DNA of 64,000 nucleotides from Mixophyes australis (lineage: Eukaryota; Chordata; Amphibia; Anura; Limnodynastidae): NCBI GenBank assembly GCA_036250195.1, contig JAVHZZ010000002.1, positions 278,772,960 through 278,836,959 on the forward strand. Direction: 5' to 3'. Shown here one piece after another: positions 1 through 9,033 of the stretch (position 1 is its first letter; the number at the start of each line of letters is the position of its first letter). The notes beneath the pieces are model-generated. The model saw only the letters and a list, made by a program, of their open reading frames with translations. It was not told the origin of the DNA and made no database searches. The position numbers were made by a program, and so were the translations under genes.

Positions 1-3000
1 CTCCATTTCTGTGGAGGATCCCTTGACCTGCTTTGTGTGGGCACGTCATGTCGAGTCCAGAATGGGAGTAGTCATGCTGACTCCAGATTTAGCACCGGCC
101 AATCGTAAAGGATTATACCCTTGGACCAGTGGTTTAATGGAAATCTGACCTTCCACTGGTTGGTTTAGTGATTCGTTTTACCTGACTGCGTTGCACTCAC
201 CACCACAATATATATTTAATTATGCTTTAATAAACTGTGACCATTTGCCAAATTTAAACTTGTGTCAATTTAGTTATTGTGGTATTAAACTAGTAATTTG
301 AATCTAAACATATGAAGGAGGTTTGGGTGCATGAAAGGGGAGACATTAACACTATGCAGTTTAAAGATCAGTCAATCCATTGATCCAAATCAGTGACTTA
401 GAATGTGGCACAGATGTTCATAGACATATGGGAGCAACTTAAAAATGATTTTGAGTAAACCGAGCTGATGTGACATCTACAGTAGGGAAAGGTGAAAAAG
501 AACAACCAAAAATATTTTTTTCAGGATTAGTTCTTGAAAGGCAAATTACAAACACAGGAAATAACTTAGATTTAATTGACTTTATATAGATTTGTAGTTT
601 ATTTAATGATGTGCACAGCTGCCATCCTATTGATTGTGGTAATATATCAGAAGTGCAGCATTACATAGTAAAATGAATGGTGAAAAAAAGTACTTATTTA
701 AGTGTAATTAAAACTAATATATTTTCATGAATGAAATGAAGCTCAGTATTATGTATTATGGAGTTCTCATATATAGCGATAGAATTATAATAAATGAAAA
801 ACATCTTTCCTTAATATCTGAAACCATGAATCCTAATTCATTCAGCACCGACATCCTTGTAATGTAGAACATTATACACAATATTAGTAAAGCATGAACA
901 TTTGTTTCTGCTGTTCTTTGTTGTCAACATTGAACACCGGGTGAGGAATTTTCACCAGCCACCCAGTAAAATGGAAATATGTACATATATTCTGAATACA
1001 TCGTTACCCAAACACATTCAGCTGCCAGACAATAAGGTCCTGAGAATAAAAACCAGAGACGCCCACTAGAAATTTTCTGGCCGTGTACAGCTGCCTTATG
1101 CTGACAGTACGGAAATACATAATTCACAGTCTAATTACAGGATGCTTCACTGCTTTTCCCCATCGTTCAGAATAAAAAAAAACCCAGAGCATTTCAAATC
1201 CCCTGTTAATGGAAATTCAGATACTCTGTTCACAGGCAATTGAGCCAAAGGTTTGAATTTTTGCAGGCATTTTATTTGCACTAGAAAAATAAATATCCTA
1301 TCTATATATATCATAAGGCTGCAAGACACATGGAATTACAGATTATGATAGTTAAATGCTCTTTTTAAAAAAAATGTTACTAGTGTGCCTAGTCAGCTCG
1401 CTGTGATTTATGCATTATGTCTAAAGTTGATAATTAGCATAATAATCTAATTCAGACAGATATACTAGGTTAAAGCCTAATGTAATTAATTCGGAATGTA
1501 TTAATTTATTTTTACTCCCAAATAGGAGTAATGCAGAGTTCTCAAAGGTCTGAGCCCAGTCCAACAACCAAACGCATGATTGTGTGTGCTTCTGCCTTGC
1601 ACACACAATCATTATTGAAGGGGTTGACAACCCCTTCTAATTCAACAGACCCGAGTCTATACCACTGTCTCAAATCATCAGGAAAAACTCCATTACTACA
1701 TTCTGTACTTTAGTTGTAAGGTGTGTAACTAATACAGCACGTTATTGTATTATATTAGAGAGGTTTGAAATTTTCAAACCAGTTTGTAATTTGACCTAAT
1801 ATCATTGATCCGATGGCTAAGAACATGTTTGCAGTACAATATTTATACCGATTCGATGCATTGTTTGGAGACATGATACGTGGCTGGCTCAAGCATATCT
1901 AGATTGGACATGGCGTCTGTCCATTCAGATACCTCATAAGTTACATACCTTAACTTGGGATGCTGTGAGGATAAAGCTTCTTCAGTTTTAAACAGAGGTA
2001 TGGAATAAACGGTTCCTTCAGCAAATCAATAATGGTGGAGGCAATATTACATGAGACGCTATTTAAAAATGGACAACGCCTTTGAGGGTCAAGAGACAAT
2101 AATAAAAGAGGAAATGTATATTTATTATGGCCACTGTGAATTGGTCTGGAATTACGCAATGTACTTCAAATTATTTTAAAATAACTTACTGAAAAATAAA
2201 TTGAAAAATGAACGTTAAAAGACTAGAGGCTCTGTGCTTGAGACTGTGATCCCTGGTGTACTAGTAACACCTCTGATTTCAAGGATCTGTTGCAAGGATA
2301 ATTTAGCCCAGCTGGCAAGTATTGTAAATCAGGTTTTTTGCAGAGTGAACCCTACTACCAACTGATCCTGTGACAGACAGAAATGTCATACCCAGGATAA
2401 CTTGCATTTGCTTGGGGAGACAATAAGCTTTTGCCCTTTAGGCACACTTGTTTATCTCAAGTCTATGGGCAACAATATGTTTCTCCATTTTCTCCTACTA
2501 GTGGCTAAAATGCAAGATAAAACAAATGTGTGGATGTAGCCTTAGTGAAATCTTCAGATTAGATCAACAAATGAGAAGGACTGATATAATGAATATATCA
2601 CTATCAATACCAATTTGGATAGTGTGTGGGTTGTGTGGGAAACCAACACTTATAAATGTGTCATTTCAGCTTGAATTTGTTAATACTGGAATATATTTCC
2701 TATGTTGAATGACTGTTTCCTTAGCTTCTAAACCTCTCTTGTACTATGTTTTACCATAGCATCTCTTACAAGCCAAATCACCACAATCCTTGTTAAATGC
2801 TGCTTTATTATATCCTGTTGTATTGTATTATTGTACAAATTAATGGCAATATATATTTCAAAATATCTGGACAGCTATGGATGTGTGAGTCACGGCCATT
2901 GATCGTTTCTCTTCATAGTTGTTTAGCTCTTACATTACTTTAAGGTTTGAAATATTTGAAACCTGTTGGAAAAAAAACATTCACTAAATGGCTATGCTCC

Positions 3001-3095
3001 GTGCTTTACACATTCTGCTTCTATTTTTGTAATCGCATACATACATCTTCATATGTGTTCCATTGCATATTACATTATATACACTTAAATCTAGT
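1..3095. other. AT-rich intergenic or intronic DNA, no gene seen
   Basis: Only short chance open frames occur here and none resembles a known family. Around 215-300 a TTTAATAAACTGTGACC stretch looks like the 3' end of an old LTR or a poly(A) region, but no matching 5' end was found. The one clear structure is the pair of hairpins at 1576-1637, listed separately. Confidence 0.6.
1576..1637. repeat. Two adjacent perfect hairpins
   Basis: Positions 1576-1589 (ATGATTGTGTGTGC) pair perfectly with 1599-1612 across a 9-nt loop. Four bases later 1617-1625 (GAAGGGGTT) pair with 1629-1637 across a 3-nt loop. This may be a remnant of a foldback MITE or a small structured RNA. Nothing else supports a function. 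Confidence 0.6.
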
Positions 3096-3103
3096 GTGAT
3101 AAG

Positions 3104-3330
3104 TAGGGATGAGCGCACTCGGATTTATGAAATCCAAGCCCACCTAAACGTTGCGGATCCGAGTCGGATCCGAGACAGATCCGGGTATTGGCGCCAAATT
3201 CAAAAGTGAAACTGAGGCTCTGACTCATAATCCCGTTGTCGGATCTCGCGATACTCGGATCCTATAAATTCCCCGCTAGTCGCCGCCATCTTCACTCGGG
3301 CATTGATCAGGGTAGAGGGAGGGTGTGTTA
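3104..3330 (+). other. 5' terminal and subterminal region of hAT copy 1
   Basis: This holds the terminal inverted repeat followed by several GGATCCGAG/GGATCTCG-type words (about 3155-3265). Similar ATCCGAA words crowd the other end of the element, so they are candidate transposase-binding motifs. The matching region of copy 2 is 58755-58981. Confidence 0.7.
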
Positions 3331-3338
3331 GGTGGTCC

Positions 3339-3500
3339 TCTGTGCTGTTTAGTTCTGTGCTGTTTAGTTCTGTGCTGTTTAGTTCTGTGCTGTTTAGTTC
3401 TGTGCTGTTTAGTGCTGTGCTGTGCTGTGCTGTGCTGTGCTGTGCTGTTTAGTGCTGTGCTGTGCTGTGCTGTGCTGTGCTGTGCTGTGTTCTGCAGTAT
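3339..3500 (+). repeat. GCTGT/TTTAGT minisatellite
   Basis: Short tandem units of the type CTGTGCTGTTTAGTT, then CTGTG pentamers. It is much shorter in hAT copy 2 (about 58685-58745), so the array changes length between copies. The cysteine-rich open frames here are artefacts of the repeat. Confidence 0.9.
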
Positions 3501-3721
3501 CAGTCCAGTGGTGCTGTGTGCTGTGCTCTGTCCTTCTGAGGTCAGTGGTGCTGCTGGGTCCTGTGCTGTGTCCTGTTCAGTCCAGTGGTGCTGTGTCCTG
3601 TGCTCTGTGCTTCTAAGGGCATAGTTATTTCCCCAATATTCCCCTGTGTTTAAAAAAATAAAAAAAAGTTTTTTTAAAAAATACCAAAAACTACTTTAAT
3701 TTTTTTTAATTACCACAAAAT

Positions 3722-4725
3722 TTGCACAACCAATCCTGCAGTATAAGCCCATTGGTACTGCAATATTACCAAGTTCACACATTCAGCAGTAAAAGTCCAG
3801 TGGTACTGCAATATTACAAAGTTTACACATTCTGCAGTATCAGTCCAGTGGTGCTGTGTCCTGTGCTCTGTCCTGCTGAGTTCCGTAGTGCTGCTGGGTC
3901 CTGTGCCGTGTCCTGTTCAGTCCAGTGGTGCTGTGTCCTGTGCTCTGTGCTTCTAAGGGCATAGTTATTTCCCCATTATTCCCAAGTTTTTAAAAAATAA
4001 AAAAAAAGTAAAAAAAAATAAAAAATTTAAAAAAAAAAATATATATAATAATTATAACCAAATTTGCAAAACCAATCCAGCAGTATAAGTCCATTGGTAC
4101 TGCAATATTACCAAGTTCACACATTCTGCAGTATCAGTCCAGTGGTGCTGTGTCCTGTGCTCTGTCCTGCTGAGTTCCGTAGTGCTGCTGGGTCCTGTGC
4201 CGTGTCCTGTTCAGTCCAGTGGTGCTGTGTCCTGTGCTCTGTGCTTCTAAGGGCATAGTTATTTCCCCACTATTCCCAAGTTTTTTAAAAATAAAAAAAA
4301 AGTAAAAAAAAATAAAAAATTAAAAAAAAAAAAAATATATAATAATTATAACCAAATTTGCAAAACCAATCCAGCAGTATAAGTCCATTGGTACTGCAAT
4401 ATTACCAAGTTCACACATTCTGCAGTATCAGTCCAGTGGTGCTGTGTCCTGTGCTCTGTCCTGCTGAGTTCCGTAGTGCTGCTGGGTCCTGTGCCGTGTC
4501 CTGTTCAGTCCAGTGGTGCTGTGTCCTGTGCTCTGTGCTTCTAAGGGCATAGTTATTTCCCCACTATTCCCAAGTTTTTTAAAAATAAAAAAAAAGTAAA
4601 AAAAAATAAAAAATTTAAAAACAAAAAAATATATAATAATTATAACCAAATTTGCAAAACCAATCCAGCAGTATAAGTCCATTGGTACTGCAATATTACC
4701 AAGTTCACACATTCTGCAGTATCTT
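3722..4725 (+). repeat. Tandem repeats of about 294 bp in the hAT 5' leader
   Basis: Three near-identical units plus a partial one. Each starts near GCAAAACCAATCC, contains CAGTATAAGTCCATTGG and CTGTGCTCTGTCC, and ends in an A-rich tract. Unit starts are near 3722, 4064 and 4358, with a partial unit from about 4650. The spacing is 342 and then 294 bp because the first unit carries an extra CAGTGG segment. Copy 2 has the same array in reverse at about 57760-58470. The 64-106 residue open frames in it are not genes. Confidence 0.9.
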
Positions 4726-4737
4726 GTGCTACATATA

Positions 4738-5100
4738 ATGGAGACCAAAAATTTGGAGGATAAAGTAGGGAAAGATCAAGACCCACTTCCTCCTAATGCT
4801 GAAGCTGCTGCCACTAGTCATGACATAGACGATGAAATGCCATCAACGTCGTCTTCCAAGCCCGATGCCCAATCTCGTAGTACCGGGCATGTAAAATCCA
4901 AAAAGCCCAAGTTAAGAAAAAGTAGCAAAAAGAGAAACTTTAAATCATCTGAGGAGAAACGTAAAGTTGCCAATATGCCATTTACGACACGGAGTGGCAA
5001 GGAACGGCTTAGGCCCTGGCCCGTGTTCATGACTAGTGGTTCAGCTTCACCCACGGATCTTAGCCCTCCTCCTCCTCCCCCCCCCCCTACAAAAAATTGA
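4738..5100 (+). CDS. hAT ORF1: basic, proline-ending N-terminal segment
   Basis: This 120-codon frame starts at the ATG at 4738 (METKNLEDKV...) and ends at TGA 5098-5100. The product is hydrophilic. It has an acidic and Ser-rich first half, a Lys/Arg-rich stretch near residues 50-80 that could be a nuclear localisation signal, and a run of eight prolines at the end. I recognise no domain. Copy 2 (57733-57374) encodes the same protein with one visible substitution (Phe to Leu) and one proline fewer. In both copies it stops directly before a -1 frame that continues into the BED-finger transposase, so it is probably the transposase N-terminus read by frameshifting, splicing or an ancestral intact frame. 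It could also be a separate small protein. That it is coding is inferred from conservation, not proven. Confidence 0.55.
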   Translation: METKNLEDKVGKDQDPLPPNAEAAATSHDIDDEMPSTSSSKPDAQSRSTGHVKSKKPKLRKSSKKRNFKSSEEKRKVANMPFTTRSGKERLRPWPVFMTSGSASPTDLSPPPPPPPPTKN

Positions 5101-5140
5101 AGAGAGTTATGCTGTCAGCAACAAAACAGCAAACAACTCT
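5091..5140 (+). promoter_or_regulatory. Candidate -1 ribosomal frameshift signal between hAT ORF1 and ORF2
   Basis: The ORF1 codons ACA AAA AAT TGA contain A AAA AAT (5091-5097), which fits the X XXY YYZ slippery pattern. The stop codon follows at once. A slip of -1 continues as TTG AAG AGA into the transposase frame. Five bases downstream AGAGTT (5103-5108) pairs with AACTCT (5135-5140), and inside that GCTGT (5111-5115) pairs with ACAGC (5126-5130). The same bases are present in copy 2. A poly-C tract just upstream (11 C here, 8 C in copy 2) keeps the same phase in both. The alternative is a one-base indel inherited by both copies. Confidence 0.4.
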
Positions 5141-6077
5141 GCCTTCTAAAGAGAAATTATCACAAATCCCCAAGGCGAGTCCAAGGGTGTTGGTGGTTGT
5201 CAAGCCTGACCTTCCCATCACTGTACGGGAAGAGGTGGCTCGGGAGGAGGCTATTGATGATGTAGCTGGCGCTGTGGAGGAACTTGATGATGAGGATGGT
5301 GATGTGGTTATTGTAAATGAGGCACCAGGGGGGGAAACAGCTGATGTCCATGGGATGAAAAAGCCCATCGTCATGCCTGGTCAGAAGACCAAAAAATGCA
5401 CCTCTTCGGTCTGGAGTTATTTTTATCCAAATCCAGACAACCAATGTATGGCAATATGTAGCTTATGTAAAGCTCAAATAAGCAGGGGTAAGGATCTTGC
5501 CCACCTAGGAACATCCTCCCTTATACGTCACCTGAATAACCTTCATAGTTCAGTGGTTAGTTCAGGAACTGGGGCTAGGACCCTCATCGGTACAGGGACA
5601 CCTAAATCCCGTGGTCCAGTTGGATACACACCAGCAACACCCTCCTCGTCAACTTCCTCCACAATCTCCATCAGATTCAGTCCTGCAGCCCAAGTCAGCA
5701 GCCAGACTGAGTCCTCCTCAATACGGGATTCATCCGAGGAATCCTGCAGCGGTACGCCTACTACTGCCACTGCTGCTGTTGCTGCTGTTAGTCGGTCATC
5801 TTCCCAGAGGGGAAGTCGTAAGACCGCTAAGTCTTTCACAAAACAATTGACCGTCCAACAGTCGTTTGCCATGACCACCAAATACGATAGTAGTCACCCT
5901 ATTGCAAAGCGTATAACTGCGGCTGTAACTGCAATGTTGGTGTTAGACGTGCGCCCGGTGTCCGCCATCAGTGGAGTGGGATTTAGAGGGTTGATGGAGG
6001 TATTGTGGCCCCGGCACCAAATTTACTACCGGGGCCACTCCACTGTGCAGTCCATATTTAGGTGTATCAGATATTAA
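5109..6077 (+). pseudogene. hAT transposase, N-terminal BED-finger part, truncated by internal deletion
   Basis: The first ATG of this frame is at 5109, although the frame is open from 5097. About 100 residues in is a BED-type zinc finger: SVWSYF, then CSLC, then HLNNLH, the order seen in ZBED and Ac/hAT transposases for DNA binding. A Ser/Thr-rich linker follows, then the conserved start of the catalytic region (FAMTTKYDSSHPIAKRI). At GLMEVL the frame enters a palindromic non-coding module at the deletion join (5997-6008) and stops at 6077. The aspartate/glutamate core and the hATC dimerisation domain are absent. Unlike copy 2, the reading frame is intact at the point where copy 2 carries an extra G (near 5832), so this copy preserves the ancestral frame there. 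Confidence 0.88.
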
Positions 6078-6725
6078 ACAACGGTGACAGTTGATGCCCA
6101 ATTTTTTAATTATATTGTGGCCTCGGTACCAAATTGTGTACCGGGGCCACCACACTACGCAGTCCAGATACTTGTTTGGTGGAATTCAGACCAGTTGAGG
6201 GTTTTATTATTATATTGTGTGGACCACTCTATCTATACCACACTACAACTCTATACCACTCTATTTCCTACTTTAATTCTATTTCATACTTTAATTCTAT
6301 TTCCTACTTTAATTCTATTACTAATTAATTACCATAAAGAGGAACAAAATAAACCAATTTTACCAAAAGTATAATATGACTTAGACTTACAAACACTACA
6401 CTTGAAAGATCGTGCCTTTAAATGAAAAAGTCAGTCTTCATTGCACAACTATGTGCAACAGGGATAGTTTTTTGGGTTTACAAAGTCAAACAATAACACT
6501 TTGACCCTGTCTGTCTGGGATCTCAATGACGAATTGTCTGTACCATGTTTGGAGGAGGTATTGTGGCCCCGGTATCAAATTGGGTACCGGGGCCACCCCA
6601 CTATGCAGTCCAGATACTTGTTTGGTGGAATTCAGACACGTGGAGGGTTTTTTAATTATATTGTGGCCTCGGTACCAAATTGTGTACCGGGGCCACCACA
6701 CTACGCAGTCAAGATAGATAGATGC
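6003..6725 (+). repeat. Palindromic GGCCCCGGTACC modules of the hAT 3' half
   Basis: Four imperfect palindromes of the form TGGCCCCGGTACC-AAAT-GGTACCGGGGCCA lie at about 6007-6040, 6117-6152, 6562-6597 and 6661-6696. Each is followed by CACTAYGCAGTCCAGATAC or a close relative, and often by TTGGTGGAATTCAGAC. Between them are an AATTCTATTTCATACTTT array (about 6265-6325) and a segment that appears twice or three times in copy 2. Open frames here are not genes. Confidence 0.85.
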
Positions 6726-6924
6726 GTATTGCGTATCATAGATAAAGTACATTCAGTGGTGTGGGGCAAATTGAAAAATATTCAAAATGCACTGACATTA
6801 TCAAAAACAAGAGGTTGTCACACGCTAAAACTCCAACATGTATATGATGGAGAGGATGGAGGAGCAGCCGTATGTGTAGTGTAATGCAGATCTGTTGAAG
6901 GTTTTTTATATATTTTATTGTGGT

Positions 6925-7735
6925 GCCCAGTGCCCACTCCTCTACGCAGTCCAGGTACAATTATTGGTGCGAATCATAAAAGTTCAGGGTTTTTAAGATA
7001 TTGTGGTGACCCACTCCTCTACGCAGTCCAGGTACAATTATTGGTGCGAATCATAAAAGTTCAGGGTTTTTAATATATTGTGGTGACCCACTCCTCTACG
7101 CAGTCCAGGTACATTTATTGGTGCGATTCATAAAAGTTCAGGGTTTTTAATATATATTGTGGTGACCCACTCCTCTACGCAGTCCAGGTACATTTATTGG
7201 TGCGAATCATAAAAGTTCAGGGTTTTTAATATATTGTGGTGACCCACTCCTCTACGCAGTCCAGGTACAATTATTGGTGCGAATCATAAAAGTTCAGGGT
7301 TTTTAAGATATTGTGGTGACCCACTCCTCTACGCAGTCCAGGTACAATTATTGGTGCGAATCATAAAAGTTCAGGGTTTTTAATATATTGTGGTGACCCA
7401 CTCCTCTACGCAGTCCAGGTACATTTATTGGTGCGATTCATAAAAGTTCAGGGTTTTTAATATATATTGTGGTGACCCACTCCTCTACGCAGTCCAGGTA
7501 CATTTATTGGTGCGATTCATAAAAGTTCAGGGTTTTTAATATATATTGTGGTGACCCACTCCTCTACGCAGTCCAGGTACAATTATTGGTGCGAATCATA
7601 AAAGTTCAGGGTTTTTAATATATTGTGGTGACCCACTCCTCTACGCAGTCCAGGTACAATTATTGGTGCGAATCATAAAAGTTCAGGGTTTTTAAGATAT
7701 TGTGGTGACCCACTCCTCTACGCAGTCCAGAAAGA
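6925..7735 (+). repeat. Eleven subterminal tandem repeats of about 74-80 bp
   Basis: The unit runs ATTGTGGTGACCCACTCCTC, TACGCAGTCCAGGTAC, A/TTTATTGGTGCGA, ATCATAAAAGTTCAGGG, TTTTTAATAT. The word GCAGTCCAG recurs near 6949, 7025, 7099, 7179, 7256, 7333, 7409, 7489, 7568, 7645 and 7721. The unit shares its GCAGTCCAG core and flanking order with the palindromic modules just upstream, as if it were a version with a collapsed palindrome. Copy 2 has about thirteen units. Confidence 0.95.
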
Positions 7736-8045
7736 TACCTTGTTGCAACGTTTTGGACTAATAACTATATTGTGAGGTGTTCAGAATACACTGTAAATTA
7801 GTGGAAATGCTTGTTATTGAATGTTATTGAGGTTAATAATAGCCTAGGAGTGAAAATAAGCCCAAAAACTTGATTTTTAAACTTTTTATGTTTTTTTCAA
7901 AAAAAATCCGAATCCAATACCTTAAATCCGAACCGAGACCTTTCGTCAAGTGTTTTGCGAGACAAATCCGAACCTCAAAAATAACGAAAATCCGGATCCA
8001 AAACACAAAACACGAGACCTCAAAAGTCGCCGGTGCACATCCCTA
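7736..8045 (+). other. 3' terminal and subterminal region of hAT copy 1
   Basis: Contains repeated AATCCGAA/AATCCGGA words (about 7905-7998) and the terminal GTGCACATCCCTA. The matching end of copy 2 is 51374-51680. Confidence 0.8.
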
Positions 8046-8266
8046 GTGATAAGTGATAAATCAATTTAAGCTACACATCGACAAAATGGCCCATTAATTG
8101 AGAAGCCAATAATCATGTACATAGCATACATCAATAAAAGTACTACAAAATATACAAACATTTTTGCAATGAATGAAATTCTGAAAACAACTACCCTTTT
8201 TAAACCAGTTATGCTTATTAGTTATACTCCAGTTTCATAAATATCACTGCATTGTTTCCTTCTTTG

Positions 8267-8565
8267 GGGGTAGATGTACTAAACTGCGGGTTTGAAAAAG
8301 TGGAGATGTTGCCTATAGCCAGGGGCGGGCTGGGCTGCGGGGCAGGGGGGCATCAGTCTGACCCGGTCGCATCGTGTGTCATGTGATGCGGCCGCCTGTG
8401 CGCCCCCCGGGCTGAACTGTGCCAGCCCGCGCCTGCCTATAGCAACCAATTAGATTCTAGCTTTCATTTATTTAGTGCATTCTACAAAATTATAGCTAGA
8501 ATCTGATTGGTTCCTATAGGCAACATCTTCACTTTCAAACCCACAGTTTAGTAAATATACGCAAT
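8267..8565. mobile_element. Foldback MITE, GGTAGATGTACTAAACTGC family
   Basis: The left arm (about 8269-8319) reads GTAGATGTACTAAACTGCGG, then a segment with TTTGAAAAAGTGGAGATG. The right arm (about 8515-8563) is its approximate reverse complement. The core contains ATTCTAGCT and AATCTGATTGGTTCCTATAG, shared with the copies at 37795-37940 and 60515-60700. It is interrupted by the smaller MITE at 8320-8435. Confidence 0.75.
8320..8435. mobile_element. 116-bp hAT-type MITE nested in another MITE
   Basis: The ends are CAGGGGCGGGCTGG and CCAGCCCGCGCCTG, a 14-bp terminal inverted repeat with one mismatch. It is flanked by an exact 8-bp duplication CCTATAGC (8312-8319 and 8436-8443). GC-rich interior, no coding capacity. 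Confidence 0.88.
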
Positions 8566-8629
8566 GGAGTCTATTTGTCAAGCCTACAACCATGCAGAAA
8601 TGTCTGTTTCCACAAAGTTTAGGTAAAAT

Positions 8630-8850
8630 TAAGCATAGTTGCCAACCTTTAACGATTGACCTCCGGGAGTCTCGTTGTAGAGGTGGGCGTGAGGGGCCGC
8701 GGCTCCGCGAATTGCGTCATTTTTGCCCTGCCCCCCTATGGCGTCATTTTAACATGGGAGGGGGCGGTCGAAAATTATGCGATTCCCAGAGAATCGCATC
8801 ATGGAGGCTTCAAATCTGCCCACTTCACTAGGAAGTGGGCAGTCTTAAGT
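8630..8850. repeat. GC-rich MITE-like repeat (AGTTGCCAACC end)
   Basis: Begins near AGCATAGTTGCCAACC followed by CCTCCGGGAGTCTC. These words resemble the end of the MITE at 48438-48713 in reverse (CCGGGAGAGTAGGCAACTATG). The far end is not clear, so the boundaries are approximate. The overlapping open frames reflect base composition. Confidence 0.4.
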
Positions 8851-8987
8851 CATCACATCTAGGGTTTCCTCAATGTTACTACAGCCAAATTCCAGTAATT
8901 CTAAACCCACGTACTTTTGTGTTGGACCCACCTACAGTTGTTTTTGTCCTACCTACAGTTGTTGTTGTTGTCCAACCCACATAGGGC

Positions 8988-8990
<3 letters not shown>

Positions 8991-9027
<37 letters not shown>
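8991..9027. repeat. (TA)n microsatellite
   Basis: An uninterrupted TA dinucleotide run of about 37 bp. Confidence 0.97.

Positions 9028-9033
<6 letters not shown>

Larger units (their letters stand above)
3104..8045 (+). mobile_element. hAT transposon copy 1 (internally deleted, non-autonomous)
   Basis: The element begins TAGGGATGAGCGC and ends GTGCACATCCCTA, so the outer TAGGGATG/CATCCCTA form a terminal inverted repeat. It is flanked by a perfect 8-bp target duplication, GTGATAAG, at 3096-3103 and 8046-8053, the hAT superfamily signature. Inside, in order, are a 5' subterminal region, a GCTGT-rich minisatellite, about 294-bp tandem repeats, the first third of a BED-finger transposase gene, palindromic modules, and eleven roughly 77-bp subterminal repeats. 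It is 4942 bp long against 7608 bp for its sister at 51374-58981. Most of the transposase core is missing, so it could only move if another copy supplied transposase. Confidence 0.93.

Noticed and set aside
3339..3500. Possible CRISPR-like or other spaced repeat
   Set aside because: Units are contiguous with no spacers, and the context is a eukaryotic transposon.
3325..4552. Cysteine/valine-rich open frames
   Set aside because: They follow the CTGTG minisatellite and the 294-bp repeats, occur in several frames, and have no conserved start.
4428..4748. 106-codon minus-strand frame in the hAT leader
   Set aside because: It reads through the A-rich tract and repeat units antisense to the gene and is a composition artefact.
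6084..6960. Several 60-130 codon frames with repeated PRYQ/YRGH words
   Set aside because: The repeated peptide is the translation of the GGCCCCGGTACC palindrome, readable on both strands.
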